From positions 115,391 to 179,390 of the forward strand of contig CACIJE010000002.1 in NCBI GenBank assembly GCA_902586925.1: a stretch of 64,000 bases of DNA, read 5' to 3'. Under the pieces are notes generated by a model. That model was given only the letters and a program-made list of their open reading frames with translations. It did not search any database and had not been told where the DNA came from. Positions 27,286 through 37,034 of this stretch are shown here, piece by piece. Source of the stretch: an uncultured SAR86 cluster bacterium. GTDB lineage: Bacteria; Pseudomonadota; Gammaproteobacteria; Magnimaribacterales; D2472. The stretch's first letter is position 1, and each line of letters starts with the position of its first letter. Made by a program: the position numbers and the translations under genes.

Positions 27286-29586
27286 TTAATTCCTTTTTGG
27301 AACTAAAACTTCTCTCGATCCATTAGAACTCATTTCTGATACAAGACCGGCTTCTTCCATAGTTTCAATCAAACGAGCTGCTCTGTTATAGCCAATTCTC
27401 AATTTTCTTTGAACAGCAGAGATTGATGCTCTTCTCGATTCAATTACAAAATTTACCGCTTCATCATATAATTCATCCTGCTCATCCGATGAGCCAGAAT
27501 CTACTCCTGTCCATCCTGGTATAGGTCCAGTATCTTGTGAAGATGATGTTATCTCATCCACATAATTTGTTTCTGCTCTGGATTTCCAATCATTTACTAC
27601 TCTGTGAACTTCGTCATCTCCAACAAATGCTCCATGAACTCTGACAGGAACACCAACTCCAGGTGGTAAATACAACATATCACCATAGCCAAGAAGTTGT
27701 TCTGCACCTCCCTGGTCAAGAATTGTTCTTGAATCAATTTTTGTTGATACCTGAAAAGCAATTCTTGTTGGGATATTTGCCTTTATTAATCCTGTAATAA
27801 CGTCAACAGATGGTCTTTGAGTGGCTAAAATAAGATGAATTCCTGCAGCTCGTGCCTTTTGAGCTATTCTCGCAATTAGATGTTCTACTTTTTTTCCAAC
27901 CAACATCATCATATCTGCAAACTCATCAACAACAACTACTATCGATGGAAGAACTTCTAAATATTCTTCTTCATCTTCATTTAAAGGATTTAGTATCTGC
28001 TTACCATTTTTTTCAGCTTCTTGAATTTTCTTGTTAAAACCAGCTAAATTTCTTACGCCCATCATAGACATCAATTTATACCGTCTATCCATCTCAGCTA
28101 CGCACCACCTTAATCCATTTGAAGCATCTGTCATATCTGTAATGACAGGTGTCAAAAGATGAGGTATCCCATCATATACCGCAAGTTCAAGCATTTTTGG
28201 ATCAACAAGTATTAACCTAACTTCTTCAGGATCAGATTTAAAAAGCAAACTTAATAACATTGCATTTAAGCCAACCGACTTACCCGAACCTGTTGTTCCA
28301 GCAACTAGTAAATGCGGCATTTTTGCCAAGTCCACTACAATTGGATTTCCGGAAATATCCTGACCAAGAGCAACACTTAAATTAGAGGGAGATGATTTAA
28401 ATGCTTTTGAAGAGAGTATTTCAGTGAGCCTAACCATCTTCCTGTTGTTGTTTGGAATCTCAATACCAACAAATGACTTGCCTTCAATTACCTCAACCAC
28501 TCTGACACTGCTAACAGACAACGATCGTGCAATATCTTGTGCAATGTTTGTGATCTTGCTGGCTTTTGTTCCAGGTGCTGGTTGTATTTCAAAACGTGTA
28601 ACTACTGGGCCAGGAAGAACTGATTCAACAGAGGCCTCTATTCCAAATTCTTCTAATTTTGATTCTAATAATTCTGCAATTTGATTAAGTTCATTTTCAG
28701 AAAGCGAGCTACCATCATCTAAGGCCCTATCAAGAAGTTCTGTGCTTGGCATTACAGCTTTTTCTTTTTTTTGTTCTTCATTGTTTTCAATATCCTCTTT
28801 TTCTACTTCCTTTAACGGTGACTCGGCTTTAATTGGGAGATCAACTTGTTTAAGTTCCTTGGTGGATTCTTCTATCTGTTTTTCTTTAATTTTAGGTTCC
28901 ATGCTAATTGCTGGTTTAACTGATGCTTTTACTTTATTTTTATTAGTTGTTTTCATCGCATCGACAATTTTTTTCAAATTGTTAAACAACGTTGTAATAA
29001 GATTTTTTAAAATTTTTAACAGATTAGATATTAAATCAAGAAATAGCTTTCCGAAAAAAATTACAATTTTTCCCACATAATCAACTACCTTTAACCACGA
29101 AAAGTTAAAAGCTAAAGAAGCTGAAGGTATTAGCAATATTATAAGAAAAATTAATGCGCCAATGTCTCCAATTATTGAGGAAAGAGCTAATATAACTTCT
29201 TCCCCAATAACACCACCAAAATTATTTAAAAAATAAAAATATCCAATAGAGCAAAAACATGTAAGTAAGAGCAATGAACTTATTAACCTCACAAAAGTTT
29301 TATATATCGATGAGTATGGATCCACATAGAATAATATTTGAATTGCCCAAACTGAGCCAATAATTAGAACTAAGAATCCCCCAAGACCAAAAATGGTATA
29401 CAAAAAATCTGAAATTTTTGCACCCAAAGGTCCACCTAAATTATTTATATCAGCAGATGAGTTCTTGATAAAGAAACCTGAATCTGAAATATCATATGAG
29501 ACAAGTGAAATAAAAATATACAGGGAAAATGCTATTAGAAAAAAACTTAGAAAATTTAAAAGAGTATTTTTTATATATGGTGGCAT
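27286..29586 (-). CDS. ftsK: DNA translocase FtsK
   Basis: 766 residues. Four N-terminal helices (about 8-165) anchor it at the septum. A short charged linker (about 215-285) replaces the long Pro/Gln linker of E. coli, which explains the short length. The RecA-like motor carries Walker [10 protein letters not shown] near residue 430 and Walker [13 protein letters not shown]. The C-terminal winged-helix gamma domain (about 700-760, [20 protein letters not shown]) reads KOPS and activates XerCD. It moves chromosome ends at division. It heads the lolA-crcB-serS-phoD series. Confidence 0.96.
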   Translation of the reverse strand: MPPYIKNTLLNFLSFFLIAFSLYIFISLVSYDISDSGFFIKNSSADINNLGGPLGAKISDFLYTIFGLGGFLVLIIGSVWAIQILFYVDPYSSIYKTFVRLISSLLLLTCFCSIGYFYFLNNFGGVIGEEVILALSSIIGDIGALIFLIILLIPSASLAFNFSWLKVVDYVGKIVIFFGKLFLDLISNLLKILKNLITTLFNNLKKIVDAMKTTNKNKVKASVKPAISMEPKIKEKQIEESTKELKQVDLPIKAESPLKEVEKEDIENNEEQKKEKAVMPSTELLDRALDDGSSLSENELNQIAELLESKLEEFGIEASVESVLPGPVVTRFEIQPAPGTKASKITNIAQDIARSLSVSSVRVVEVIEGKSFVGIEIPNNNRKMVRLTEILSSKAFKSSPSNLSVALGQDISGNPIVVDLAKMPHLLVAGTTGSGKSVGLNAMLLSLLFKSDPEEVRLILVDPKMLELAVYDGIPHLLTPVITDMTDASNGLRWCVAEMDRRYKLMSMMGVRNLAGFNKKIQEAEKNGKQILNPLNEDEEEYLEVLPSIVVVVDEFADMMMLVGKKVEHLIARIAQKARAAGIHLILATQRPSVDVITGLIKANIPTRIAFQVSTKIDSRTILDQGGAEQLLGYGDMLYLPPGVGVPVRVHGAFVGDDEVHRVVNDWKSRAETNYVDEITSSSQDTGPIPGWTGVDSGSSDEQDELYDEAVNFVIESRRASISAVQRKLRIGYNRAARLIETMEEAGLVSEMSSNGSREVLVPKRN

Positions 29587-29624
29587 TTAAGTATATCTAA
29601 TTTTTACCCTAATTATAGGCATAA

Positions 29625-30602
<978 letters not shown>

Positions 30603-30604
30603 AA

Positions 30605-31588
30605 ATGAAATATAAAGGCTATCTTGTCAGAGAAAAGGACGAATTATTTAGTGGCTCATTAGAAGAAATTGATATGCCATCAATTGAATCAGGTAGGGTT
30701 TTAATTAAAGTGCACTACTCATCACTCAATTATAAAGATGCCCTTGCAGCAACCGGTGCTAAGGGAGTAGTAAGGTCTTATCCATTTGTTCCAGGTATTG
30801 ACGTTGCAGGTGAGATAATAGAATCTATGTCTCCTAATTTTTCTATTGGAGATAATGTTCTTGCAACTGGCTATAAAATTGGTATGTCAGAATTTGGTGG
30901 TTTTGGAGAAATTGTTCACCTACCCTCTGAATGGGTTATAAAAATGCCAGTAAAACTTGATTATGTAAAAGCAATGTCATATGGAACAGCTGGAATTACA
31001 GCTGCAGCATGTGTAAAAAAAATTACTGATGCAGATTGTTCGAAAGATTTACCAGTAATTGTATCTGGCTCAACTGGAGGTGTTGGATCAGTGGCCGTAG
31101 GAATATTATCAAAATTAGGTTATGAAGTTCACGCAATTTCAGGCAAATCCTCAAAAGAAAAAGTATTAAAGATGATGGGTGCTAGCAAAGTATTAGATAG
31201 AGAGATGTATATGTCTGAACCTATAAAGCCAATGGATAAAAGTTTATATTCTGCAGCAGTTGATACTGTTGGTGGTGATATATTATCTAAAATTATTACA
31301 ATGATTTCTAATCAGGGTGTAGTTTCTTGCTGCGGAAATGTTGCTGGGCCAAAATTTTCATCATCAGTATTTCCATTTATTTTGAGAGGAATCCAACTAT
31401 CTGGAATTGATTCTGCTGAATCATCAATACATTTAAAGAGAGAATTATGGGATTTATTGTCTGAAGAATGGTCGTTAGATCTATTAAATCAAACCAAAAT
31501 AGTTGGAATATCAATAATCGATAAAGAAATTGATAAAATTCTAAAAGGAAATCAAATTGGAAGAGTTGTAATAAAACATGGAGAATAA
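30605..31588 (+). CDS. acuI: YhdH/AcuI-type acrylyl-CoA reductase (zinc-free MDR)
   Basis: 327 residues, the usual length. SSLNYKDALAATG, the FVPGIDVAGEI block, and the nucleotide-binding GSTGGVGSVAVGIL match the YhdH/AcuI subgroup of medium-chain reductases. No zinc-binding cysteine cluster is present. AcuI reduces acryloyl-CoA to propionyl-CoA with NADPH and detoxifies acrylate released from DMSP; YhdH of non-DMSP users is the same protein. It starts two bases after trxB, so both are probably co-transcribed. Confidence 0.85.
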   Translation: MKYKGYLVREKDELFSGSLEEIDMPSIESGRVLIKVHYSSLNYKDALAATGAKGVVRSYPFVPGIDVAGEIIESMSPNFSIGDNVLATGYKIGMSEFGGFGEIVHLPSEWVIKMPVKLDYVKAMSYGTAGITAAACVKKITDADCSKDLPVIVSGSTGGVGSVAVGILSKLGYEVHAISGKSSKEKVLKMMGASKVLDREMYMSEPIKPMDKSLYSAAVDTVGGDILSKIITMISNQGVVSCCGNVAGPKFSSSVFPFILRGIQLSGIDSAESSIHLKRELWDLLSEEWSLDLLNQTKIVGISIIDKEIDKILKGNQIGRVVIKHGE

Positions 31589-31590
31589 TT

Positions 31591-31722
31591 ATGAATGATG
31601 ATTACAAAGATAGTTACGAATCAGATGAAGCAAACCTTGATAGCAAAAGTGATGCAAAGGTTATTTTATTTCTAATTATTGTTGCTGTAATTGCTATGAC
31701 TTATTGGGTAGCGGTTCAATAA
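31591..31722 (+). CDS. Small tail-anchored membrane protein (43 aa)
   Basis: ATG at 31591, two bases after the acuI stop, TAA at 31720-31722. The first 22 residues are polar and acidic (MNDDYKDSYESDEANLDSKS), and residues 24-40 form one hydrophobic helix near the C-terminus, so the acidic part should face the cytoplasm. A weak GGAG lies before the start. It ends one base before the convergent SDR gene. Family unknown. Confidence 0.6.
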   Translation: MNDDYKDSYESDEANLDSKSDAKVILFLIIVAVIAMTYWVAVQ

Positions 31723-31723
31723 T

Positions 31724-32494
31724 CTACCTTGGTTTCATTCTCATTCCAGAATCTAATCGAATTGTCTCACCATTAAGATAACTATTTTCAACAATGTGAA
31801 CTGCTAAATCTGCAAATTCATATGGCATTCCAAATCTATGAGGAAATTGTGTAGATTCTAAAAGAGGATCTCTGACCTTGTCAGGTGCCAGCTGCATCAG
31901 AGGTGTATCAAAAATTCCAGGAGCAATTGTACATACTCTTATAGCGTGTCTAGCTAAATCTCTAGCAGCTGTTATTGTCAAACCTATTACTCCTGCTTTT
32001 GATGCGCTATATGCAGATTGCCCAATTTGACCCTCTATTCCTGCAATTGAAGCTGTGTTAATAATGACTCCCTTCTCTCCTTTTTCATCTGGTTCATTTT
32101 TATCCATTAATTCAGCTGCGAGTCTCATTACATTAAAAGTACCAACAAGATTCAAGTTAATAATAAATTGAAATGCATCAAGTGAATGGGGTTCGTCTTT
32201 TCCTAATATTCTTCCAGGATAGCCTGTGCCAGCACAGTTTACTGCTATATGAAGTGAACCAAATCTCTCTTTGATATTATCAACTGCATTAATGACTGGA
32301 TCCTCTGTCATAATATCTGTCGATATAAATATTACATTATCATCACCCAAATTTTGAATGAGTTCTTTAGCCTTGTCTTCATTAATATCTAAGATAACTA
32401 CTTTAGCCCCATTTTTAACAAAGGCCTCTACTGTTGCCTGTCCTAAACCAGAGGCTCCCCCGGTAACTAATGCAATTTTATTATTAAGGTCCAT
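31724..32494 (-). CDS. Short-chain dehydrogenase, HSD10-like 3-hydroxyacyl-CoA dehydrogenase
   Basis: 256 residues. The NAD-binding TGGASGLG (11-18), DINEDKAKEL after strand 2 (favouring NAD over NADP), NCAG, and the catalytic Ser/Tyr/Lys in NTASIAGIEGQIGQSAYSASK are intact. The sequence RHAIRVCTIAPGIFDTPLM and overall length resemble type 2 3-hydroxyacyl-CoA dehydrogenases (17-beta-HSD10). It probably oxidises a 3-hydroxyacyl-CoA in fatty-acid or branched-chain amino-acid breakdown; the exact substrate is inference. Confidence 0.88.
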   Translation of the reverse strand: MDLNNKIALVTGGASGLGQATVEAFVKNGAKVVILDINEDKAKELIQNLGDDNVIFISTDIMTEDPVINAVDNIKERFGSLHIAVNCAGTGYPGRILGKDEPHSLDAFQFIINLNLVGTFNVMRLAAELMDKNEPDEKGEKGVIINTASIAGIEGQIGQSAYSASKAGVIGLTITAARDLARHAIRVCTIAPGIFDTPLMQLAPDKVRDPLLESTQFPHRFGMPYEFADLAVHIVENSYLNGETIRLDSGMRMKPR

Positions 32495-32559
32495 ATTGTC
32501 TCCATGAATATTGTTAAAAATTATAACTTTTTTTTATCAAAAAATAATATATACATTTT

Positions 32560-32576
32560 TTGGCACACTAATTGCA
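32560..32576 (+). promoter_or_regulatory. Sigma-54 (RpoN) promoter of torF-glnK-amt
   Basis: TTGGCACACTAATTGCA fits the sigma-54 consensus, with GG at 32562-32563 and GC at 32574-32575 at the exact ten-base spacing. Transcription would start near 32587, leaving a 25-base leader with AAGGAG at 32600-32605 before the ATG at 32612. I see no clear NtrC site in the 65 bases upstream. Confidence 0.85.
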
Positions 32577-32611
32577 TACATATAAATGAGTATACTTTTA
32601 AGGAGATATAA

Positions 32612-33214
32612 ATGAAAAAAATATTACTTTTATTAACTATGGTCTCTTTACCTACATTTGCCTCAGTTAGTGCGAATGTAAGTATTGCATCTGACTATAT
32701 ATGGAGAGGAATGACCCAAACTGATGGTATTGCTGTTTCAGGTGGATTTGATTATGCCGCCGACAGTGGATTCTATGCAGGTATATGGGGTTCTAATGTT
32801 AACTTTAATGATAGTACGGGTGAAGGTAACGGTGCTGAATTTGACTATTATTTTGGGTACGGTTTTGAGATGGGTGGAATTGGCGTAGATTTAGGATACG
32901 TCTCTTTTGACTATCCTGGAAATAATGATGGTCTTGATTTCGAAGAAATCGTTTTAGGACTCAGCATGGGTGATCTTGGATTAACTTTTGCATCAGGTGT
33001 AGATGGTGCTCCAGATTACACAGAAGTGTCATATGGTTTTGGACCAATTGGCGTTTCATATGGTCAGTATGATGATTACGGAGATAATCTCGCTATATCA
33101 TATGGTTTTTCATGTGGTTCATATGATTGTGGAATCGGTTATTATGATTTTTCTGATGACGGTTATGGTGGAGATGAAGACGCTGTAGTTTTCTCAGTTT
33201 CTGCTAGCCTATAA
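32612..33214 (+). CDS. TorF-family putative porin
   Basis: 200 residues with a signal peptide cleaved after about residue 21. VSANVSIASDYIWRGMTQTDG is the hallmark opening of the TorF family, and the rest is alternating beta-strands rich in Gly, Tyr and Asp, as in a small outer-membrane barrel. It is the first gene of an operon with glnK and amt. The same order is common in proteobacteria, so it is thought to help ammonium or small amines cross the outer membrane; that role is inferred from context. Confidence 0.88.
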   Translation: MKKILLLLTMVSLPTFASVSANVSIASDYIWRGMTQTDGIAVSGGFDYAADSGFYAGIWGSNVNFNDSTGEGNGAEFDYYFGYGFEMGGIGVDLGYVSFDYPGNNDGLDFEEIVLGLSMGDLGLTFASGVDGAPDYTEVSYGFGPIGVSYGQYDDYGDNLAISYGFSCGSYDCGIGYYDFSDDGYGGDEDAVVFSVSASL

Positions 33215-33219
33215 ATTAA

Positions 33220-33558
33220 ATGAAATTAGTCAGCGCTATTATCAAACCTTTCAAACTTCAAGAAGTTAGAGAGTCTTTGGTTGGTGCTGGCATTGAGGGT
33301 CTTACTATCACGGAAGTGAAAGGTTACGGAAGACAAAAAGGACATACGGAGATGTATAGAGGCGCAGAATATTCTGTAGATACCTTACCAAAAATGAGAT
33401 TGGATATACTCGTTGATAATGACAATCTTGAAACTGTAAAAGATGTAATTTTAAAGTCAGCTGCTACAGGGAAAATTGGTGACGGTAAGATATTTGTAAC
33501 TACCATCGATGATGTTATTAGGATTAGAACTGGTGAAACCGGTTCTGACGCTATTTAA
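33220..33558 (+). CDS. glnK: Nitrogen regulatory protein P-II
   Basis: 112 residues, the standard length. The T-loop contains Tyr51 (MYRGAEY), the uridylylation site, within GRQKGHTE; the C-terminal TGKIGDGKIFV is the ATP/2-oxoglutarate-binding B-loop. It is trimeric and, when ammonium rises, blocks the Amt channel encoded next. Linkage to amt supports glnK rather than glnB. It begins five bases after torF. Confidence 0.95.
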   Translation: MKLVSAIIKPFKLQEVRESLVGAGIEGLTITEVKGYGRQKGHTEMYRGAEYSVDTLPKMRLDILVDNDNLETVKDVILKSAATGKIGDGKIFVTTIDDVIRIRTGETGSDAI

Positions 33559-33578
33559 ATATTTAAAGGAGAGAAAAA

Positions 33579-34844
33579 ATGGAAGAAATTAAATTTGCAT
33601 TAGATACATTCTATGCAGTAATGGCTGGTGCCCTCGTTATGTGGATGGCAGCAGGATTTACAATGCTTGAAGCAGGAATGGTTCAAAAGAAAGATGTATC
33701 TGAAATTGTTACTAAAAACCTAGGACTATATTCAATTGCATGTATTATGTATTTGGTCTGTGGTTTTGCACTTATGTATTCTGGAAGTAGCTACTTCAGT
33801 GGCTTATTCCCTAATTTAGGAACTTCAGTAGGTCTATCAATGGCCACAGAGGTTGATCCTATGATGTATGGTTCAGACGGTTCAATAGAAGGTGGAGATT
33901 TTGTTGGGTACTATTCTCATCAAGCTGACTTCTTTTTCCAAGTAGTTTTTGTTGCGACAGCAATGTCGATCGTATCAGGAGCTGTTGCTGGAAGAATGAA
34001 AATGTTACCTTTCTTTTTATTTGCAATTGTTCTAACTGGTTTTATTTATCCAACTCAAGGATATTGGAACTGGGGCGGAGGTTTTGGAGAACTAGGAATT
34101 TCATACTCAGACTATGCAGGTTCAGGAACAGTTCACTTGTGTGGAGCTGCTGCAGCAATGGCAGTTGTTACTGTTCTAGGTCCAAGAAATGGTAAATATG
34201 CATATGACGGTACACCAAATCCAATGCCAGGATCAAATATTCCAATGGCCGCATTAGGTGCATGGATATTATGGTTAGGTTGGTTTGGATTTAATGGTGG
34301 TTCTGAACTAAAAGTCTCTGAAGTTAGCAGTGCTACAGCAGTTAGCCAAGTGTTTTTAAATACTAATATGGCTGCAGCTGGTGGAGTTTTAACGGCGATG
34401 CTTATGAGTCTAATAATGACAGGTAAAATGGATGTAACAATGGCTATAAACGGAGCTATTGCTGGATTAGTATCTATTACAGCTGATCCATTAAGTCCTT
34501 CTGGCGGTATGGCTATTTTAGTTGGTGCTATCGGTGGAGCTATTGTCTACTTCTCAATTGTGTTTCTTGAAAATGCAGGTGTGGATGATCCTGTAGGTGC
34601 GATATCTGCTCACGGTACTGTTGGAATCTTTGGTGTTCTTGCAGTTGCATTTACTGGTGGTGCATCATTTATGGGGCAACTAATTGGTGTTCTTATGATT
34701 GCTGGATTCACATATTTAGCAAGTCTAGGAACTATTTTAGTAATTGATAAACTAATATTGCCAATTAGAGCATCAGATGCTGAACAAGAGGCTGGTCTCG
34801 ATATCTCTGAGGTAGGTATAGAAGCTTATCCAGAGTTTAAATAA
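33579..34844 (+). CDS. amt: Ammonium transporter
   Basis: 421 residues, about eleven to twelve helices. A cleavable signal is not evident. GSGTVHLCGAAAAMA carries the first pore His and SAHGTVGIFGVLAVAF the second, the twin-His pair of Amt channels. GAWILWLGWFGFNGGS is the family core. A strong AAAGGAGAG site precedes the ATG. It imports ammonium under nitrogen limitation and is gated by GlnK. A terminator follows 62 bases after the stop. Confidence 0.96.
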   Translation: MEEIKFALDTFYAVMAGALVMWMAAGFTMLEAGMVQKKDVSEIVTKNLGLYSIACIMYLVCGFALMYSGSSYFSGLFPNLGTSVGLSMATEVDPMMYGSDGSIEGGDFVGYYSHQADFFFQVVFVATAMSIVSGAVAGRMKMLPFFLFAIVLTGFIYPTQGYWNWGGGFGELGISYSDYAGSGTVHLCGAAAAMAVVTVLGPRNGKYAYDGTPNPMPGSNIPMAALGAWILWLGWFGFNGGSELKVSEVSSATAVSQVFLNTNMAAAGGVLTAMLMSLIMTGKMDVTMAINGAIAGLVSITADPLSPSGGMAILVGAIGGAIVYFSIVFLENAGVDDPVGAISAHGTVGIFGVLAVAFTGGASFMGQLIGVLMIAGFTYLASLGTILVIDKLILPIRASDAEQEAGLDISEVGIEAYPEFK

Positions 34845-34905
34845 TTTAATAATTATGACTGTCATAGTGCTCCCCCAATAACTAAGTCAGAATATTAAAT
34901 TTTTT

Positions 34906-34942
34906 AGAGAAGAGTTACGAAAGTAGCTCTTCTCTTTTTTTT
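34906..34942 (+). terminator. Rho-independent terminator of torF-glnK-amt
   Basis: A 12-base-pair stem with one G-U pair (AGAGAAGAGTTA with TAGCTCTTCTCT), loop CGAAAG, followed by eight T. The T tract touches the stop codon of the convergent acyltransferase gene. Confidence 0.9.
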
Positions 34943-36053
34943 ATCTAGCTATTGTTGGATTGCTGTATTGATCGAGTAAGTATGGTTCCATCTCCTCAGG
35001 TATCTGTTTCAATCTATCATTTAGAAATTCAATAGATTCGTCAATTTTAGAGGATTCGAAATTTTTTTTATTCAATTTTCCTTGCATTATCGCAGCTGCA
35101 TAATTAGTTGATTGTAATTTATACGAATCTTTTATCGCATTAGTGATCTGATCGGAACAATGTTCATATGAATCTTCGTTAAAAATAATTTTATTCCCAA
35201 TAATTAGATTAACATCCCCTTTTTGACCAACTATTCCTTCAAAAATACTCTTTAAATCTTCTTTCCTATCCTTCTCATAAGATTGACTAAGATCTGTAAG
35301 AAACAATTCTTGTGCTTTAAGAATATCATTTGGATCTTTCTCATAGGATATTGCGACTGGGATAACATTTAAATCATTTAAGTACTTATTAATAGAGGTT
35401 TTTTTTCTGCCATGTAAATGGATCATCTTTATGACCGAAGGATCTGTGAAGTCATTTCCATCTTTTGATCTGCCTTGTTTTTGAGCAATCCAAATGGATT
35501 CATTTTTATTTTTAATTGCATTAAAGATAAATTCTGAAGCCAGATTTAAACTTTTATATATATCCCTTTTAGATTTATCACTTCTATCAATAATAAAACT
35601 TTTATTTAATCTCATTAGATCAGAAGCCCATTTTTCACTCAATAGATTATTGCCGACTGCGTTATAAGTGGTTTTAAATTTGTTTTGATGAAGAATTAAG
35701 TTCAACAAAGCTGAATCAAGAGTTATGTCTCTATGATTAGAAATGAATAAATATCCTTTATCTTTATCTAAGTTTTCAATACCTGAAACGGTAAACTTGT
35801 TAATTGAATTTTTAACAACTTTTAAAACAATAGACTCAAATTCGTTTTGATAATCAGATACATTTTTAATTTTTTTAATTTTATTTTTTAAAAAAATACT
35901 TAAAATTTTTCTTGAAAATGGAAGGAATCTTAACCGATTAAATCCACCACTAGATAATAGCATTTTTAAAAATCTTCTATTATCAGATAACTCTGCTAGC
36001 ACTTGACTAACTTCACTATCGAAATACGGTCGTATAGAGTCGAACTTTTTCAC
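34941..36053 (-). CDS. PlsC-like glycerolipid acyltransferase
   Basis: 370 residues. The acyltransferase block is present: FISNHRDITLDSALL near 105-120 gives the catalytic His/Asp (spaced HX5D rather than the usual HX4D). FIIDRSDKSKRD follows, then AQKQGRSKDG, which corresponds to the EGT/EGR substrate-binding motif, and later NVIPVAISYEKDP. It probably adds an acyl chain to a lyso-phospholipid or glycerol phosphate at the inner membrane. The start is GTG at 36053. The N-terminal 80 residues are unlike PlsC. It is divergent from a glycerophosphodiesterase, suggesting joint work in phospholipid recycling. Confidence 0.8.
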   Translation of the reverse strand: MKKFDSIRPYFDSEVSQVLAELSDNRRFLKMLLSSGGFNRLRFLPFSRKILSIFLKNKIKKIKNVSDYQNEFESIVLKVVKNSINKFTVSGIENLDKDKGYLFISNHRDITLDSALLNLILHQNKFKTTYNAVGNNLLSEKWASDLMRLNKSFIIDRSDKSKRDIYKSLNLASEFIFNAIKNKNESIWIAQKQGRSKDGNDFTDPSVIKMIHLHGRKKTSINKYLNDLNVIPVAISYEKDPNDILKAQELFLTDLSQSYEKDRKEDLKSIFEGIVGQKGDVNLIIGNKIIFNEDSYEHCSDQITNAIKDSYKLQSTNYAAAIMQGKLNKKNFESSKIDESIEFLNDRLKQIPEEMEPYLLDQYSNPTIAR

Positions 36054-36118
36054 TGAAAAATTTTAACTTATTATTAAATGCATATATTTTACATTAATAA
36101 TGTATACAATATCGATGA

Positions 36119-36865
36119 ATGAAAAGTTATCTTAAATACGACGGACTTGAAATATTAGCTCATAGAGGTGGAGCTATAGAATCATTTGAAAATACTATAG
36201 AGTCCTTCGAATATTCCATATCTTTAGGTTGTAAGTATATTGAAACAGATGTTCAAGTATCATCAGATGGAATACCCTATATTTTTCATGACGATGATCT
36301 TAAAAGAATTTGTGGTATTCCAAAAAAATTTGATAGTCTCTCAAGCCAAGATATAGATAAAATTAGCATATTCGATGGTCATAAAATTCCTAGATTGAAT
36401 GACGTTCTTGAAATATTTCCTGACACAAAATTCCAAATTGACTTCAAAACAGATGAAGTTGTTCAGCCAGCACTTGATGTTATCAGCAGATCAAAAGCTT
36501 CTGAAAGAGTCTGTATTGCAAGCTTTAATAGTAAAAGATTAGAAGGTGTTAGAGAAAGTCATCCAAATTTATGTATTTCAATGGGTCCAAATGAAGTTTA
36601 TAGAACACTGGCTGCAAGTTTTAATCTTTATAAAAAAAATATACCCGGTGACTGTCTACAAATCCCCATGAGCTACTATGGCATTAGAGTAGTTACACAA
36701 AGGTTTGTTAATTTTTTAAAATCAAAAGGATTAAAAGTAATGGTTTGGACAATTAATGATGTTAAAACATTTAAATTTCTGATTGATTTAAATGTTGATG
36801 GAATAATTACTGATAAACCAAAACTTTTATTTGAGACTCTTAAAAAATCTAAAGATACTTTTTAA
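36119..36865 (+). CDS. Glycerophosphodiester phosphodiesterase
   Basis: 248 residues, no signal peptide, so cytoplasmic like UgpQ. ILAHRGGAIESFENT (13-27) holds the catalytic His and Arg. KYIETDVQVSSDGIPYIFHDDDLKR gives the metal-binding Glu-Asp and second His. KVMVWTIND is the late conserved block. It splits glycerophosphodiesters into an alcohol and glycerol-3-phosphate. Its 3' end overlaps the convergent small membrane protein gene by 17 bases. Confidence 0.93.
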   Translation: MKSYLKYDGLEILAHRGGAIESFENTIESFEYSISLGCKYIETDVQVSSDGIPYIFHDDDLKRICGIPKKFDSLSSQDIDKISIFDGHKIPRLNDVLEIFPDTKFQIDFKTDEVVQPALDVISRSKASERVCIASFNSKRLEGVRESHPNLCISMGPNEVYRTLAASFNLYKKNIPGDCLQIPMSYYGIRVVTQRFVNFLKSKGLKVMVWTINDVKTFKFLIDLNVDGIITDKPKLLFETLKKSKDTF

Positions 36866-37034
36866 ATAGTCTTGTTATTACAGCATACATAGGAATAATT
36901 ATTGCTGTTGTAATGAGTATTTCTGTTGTAACCGAATAATCGATAAGACTTCTTATTAAAGGCGCGATAATTAGAGCGGTGATTGCACCTAAAATGCTAT
37001 AAAAAATTATTGATTTCTTACTAAACAGCTTCAT
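36849..37034 (-). CDS. Small two-helix membrane protein (61 aa)
   Basis: From ATG 37034 the product begins MKLFSKKSIIFYSILG and has two hydrophobic helices (about 9-28 and 36-54) with a basic C-terminus. It starts inside the 3' end of the UMF1 transporter gene (14-base overlap), so it is translationally coupled. Starts at 37043 (ATG) or 37049 (TTG) are also open. Function unknown; it could be an accessory subunit of that transporter. Confidence 0.65.
   Translation of the reverse strand: MKLFSKKSIIFYSILGAITALIIAPLIRSLIDYSVTTEILITTAIIIPMYAVITRLFKKYL

Noticed and set aside
28742..29080. Long open frame on the plus strand inside ftsK (112 codons)
   Set aside because: It is antisense to the charged linker and membrane part of FtsK. 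It has no ribosome-binding site or recognisable motif, and its composition mirrors FtsK codons.
34851..34875. CTGTCAT after amt as a Pho box
   Set aside because: Only one half-site is present and it lies after the operon, before its terminator, so there is no gene for it to control.
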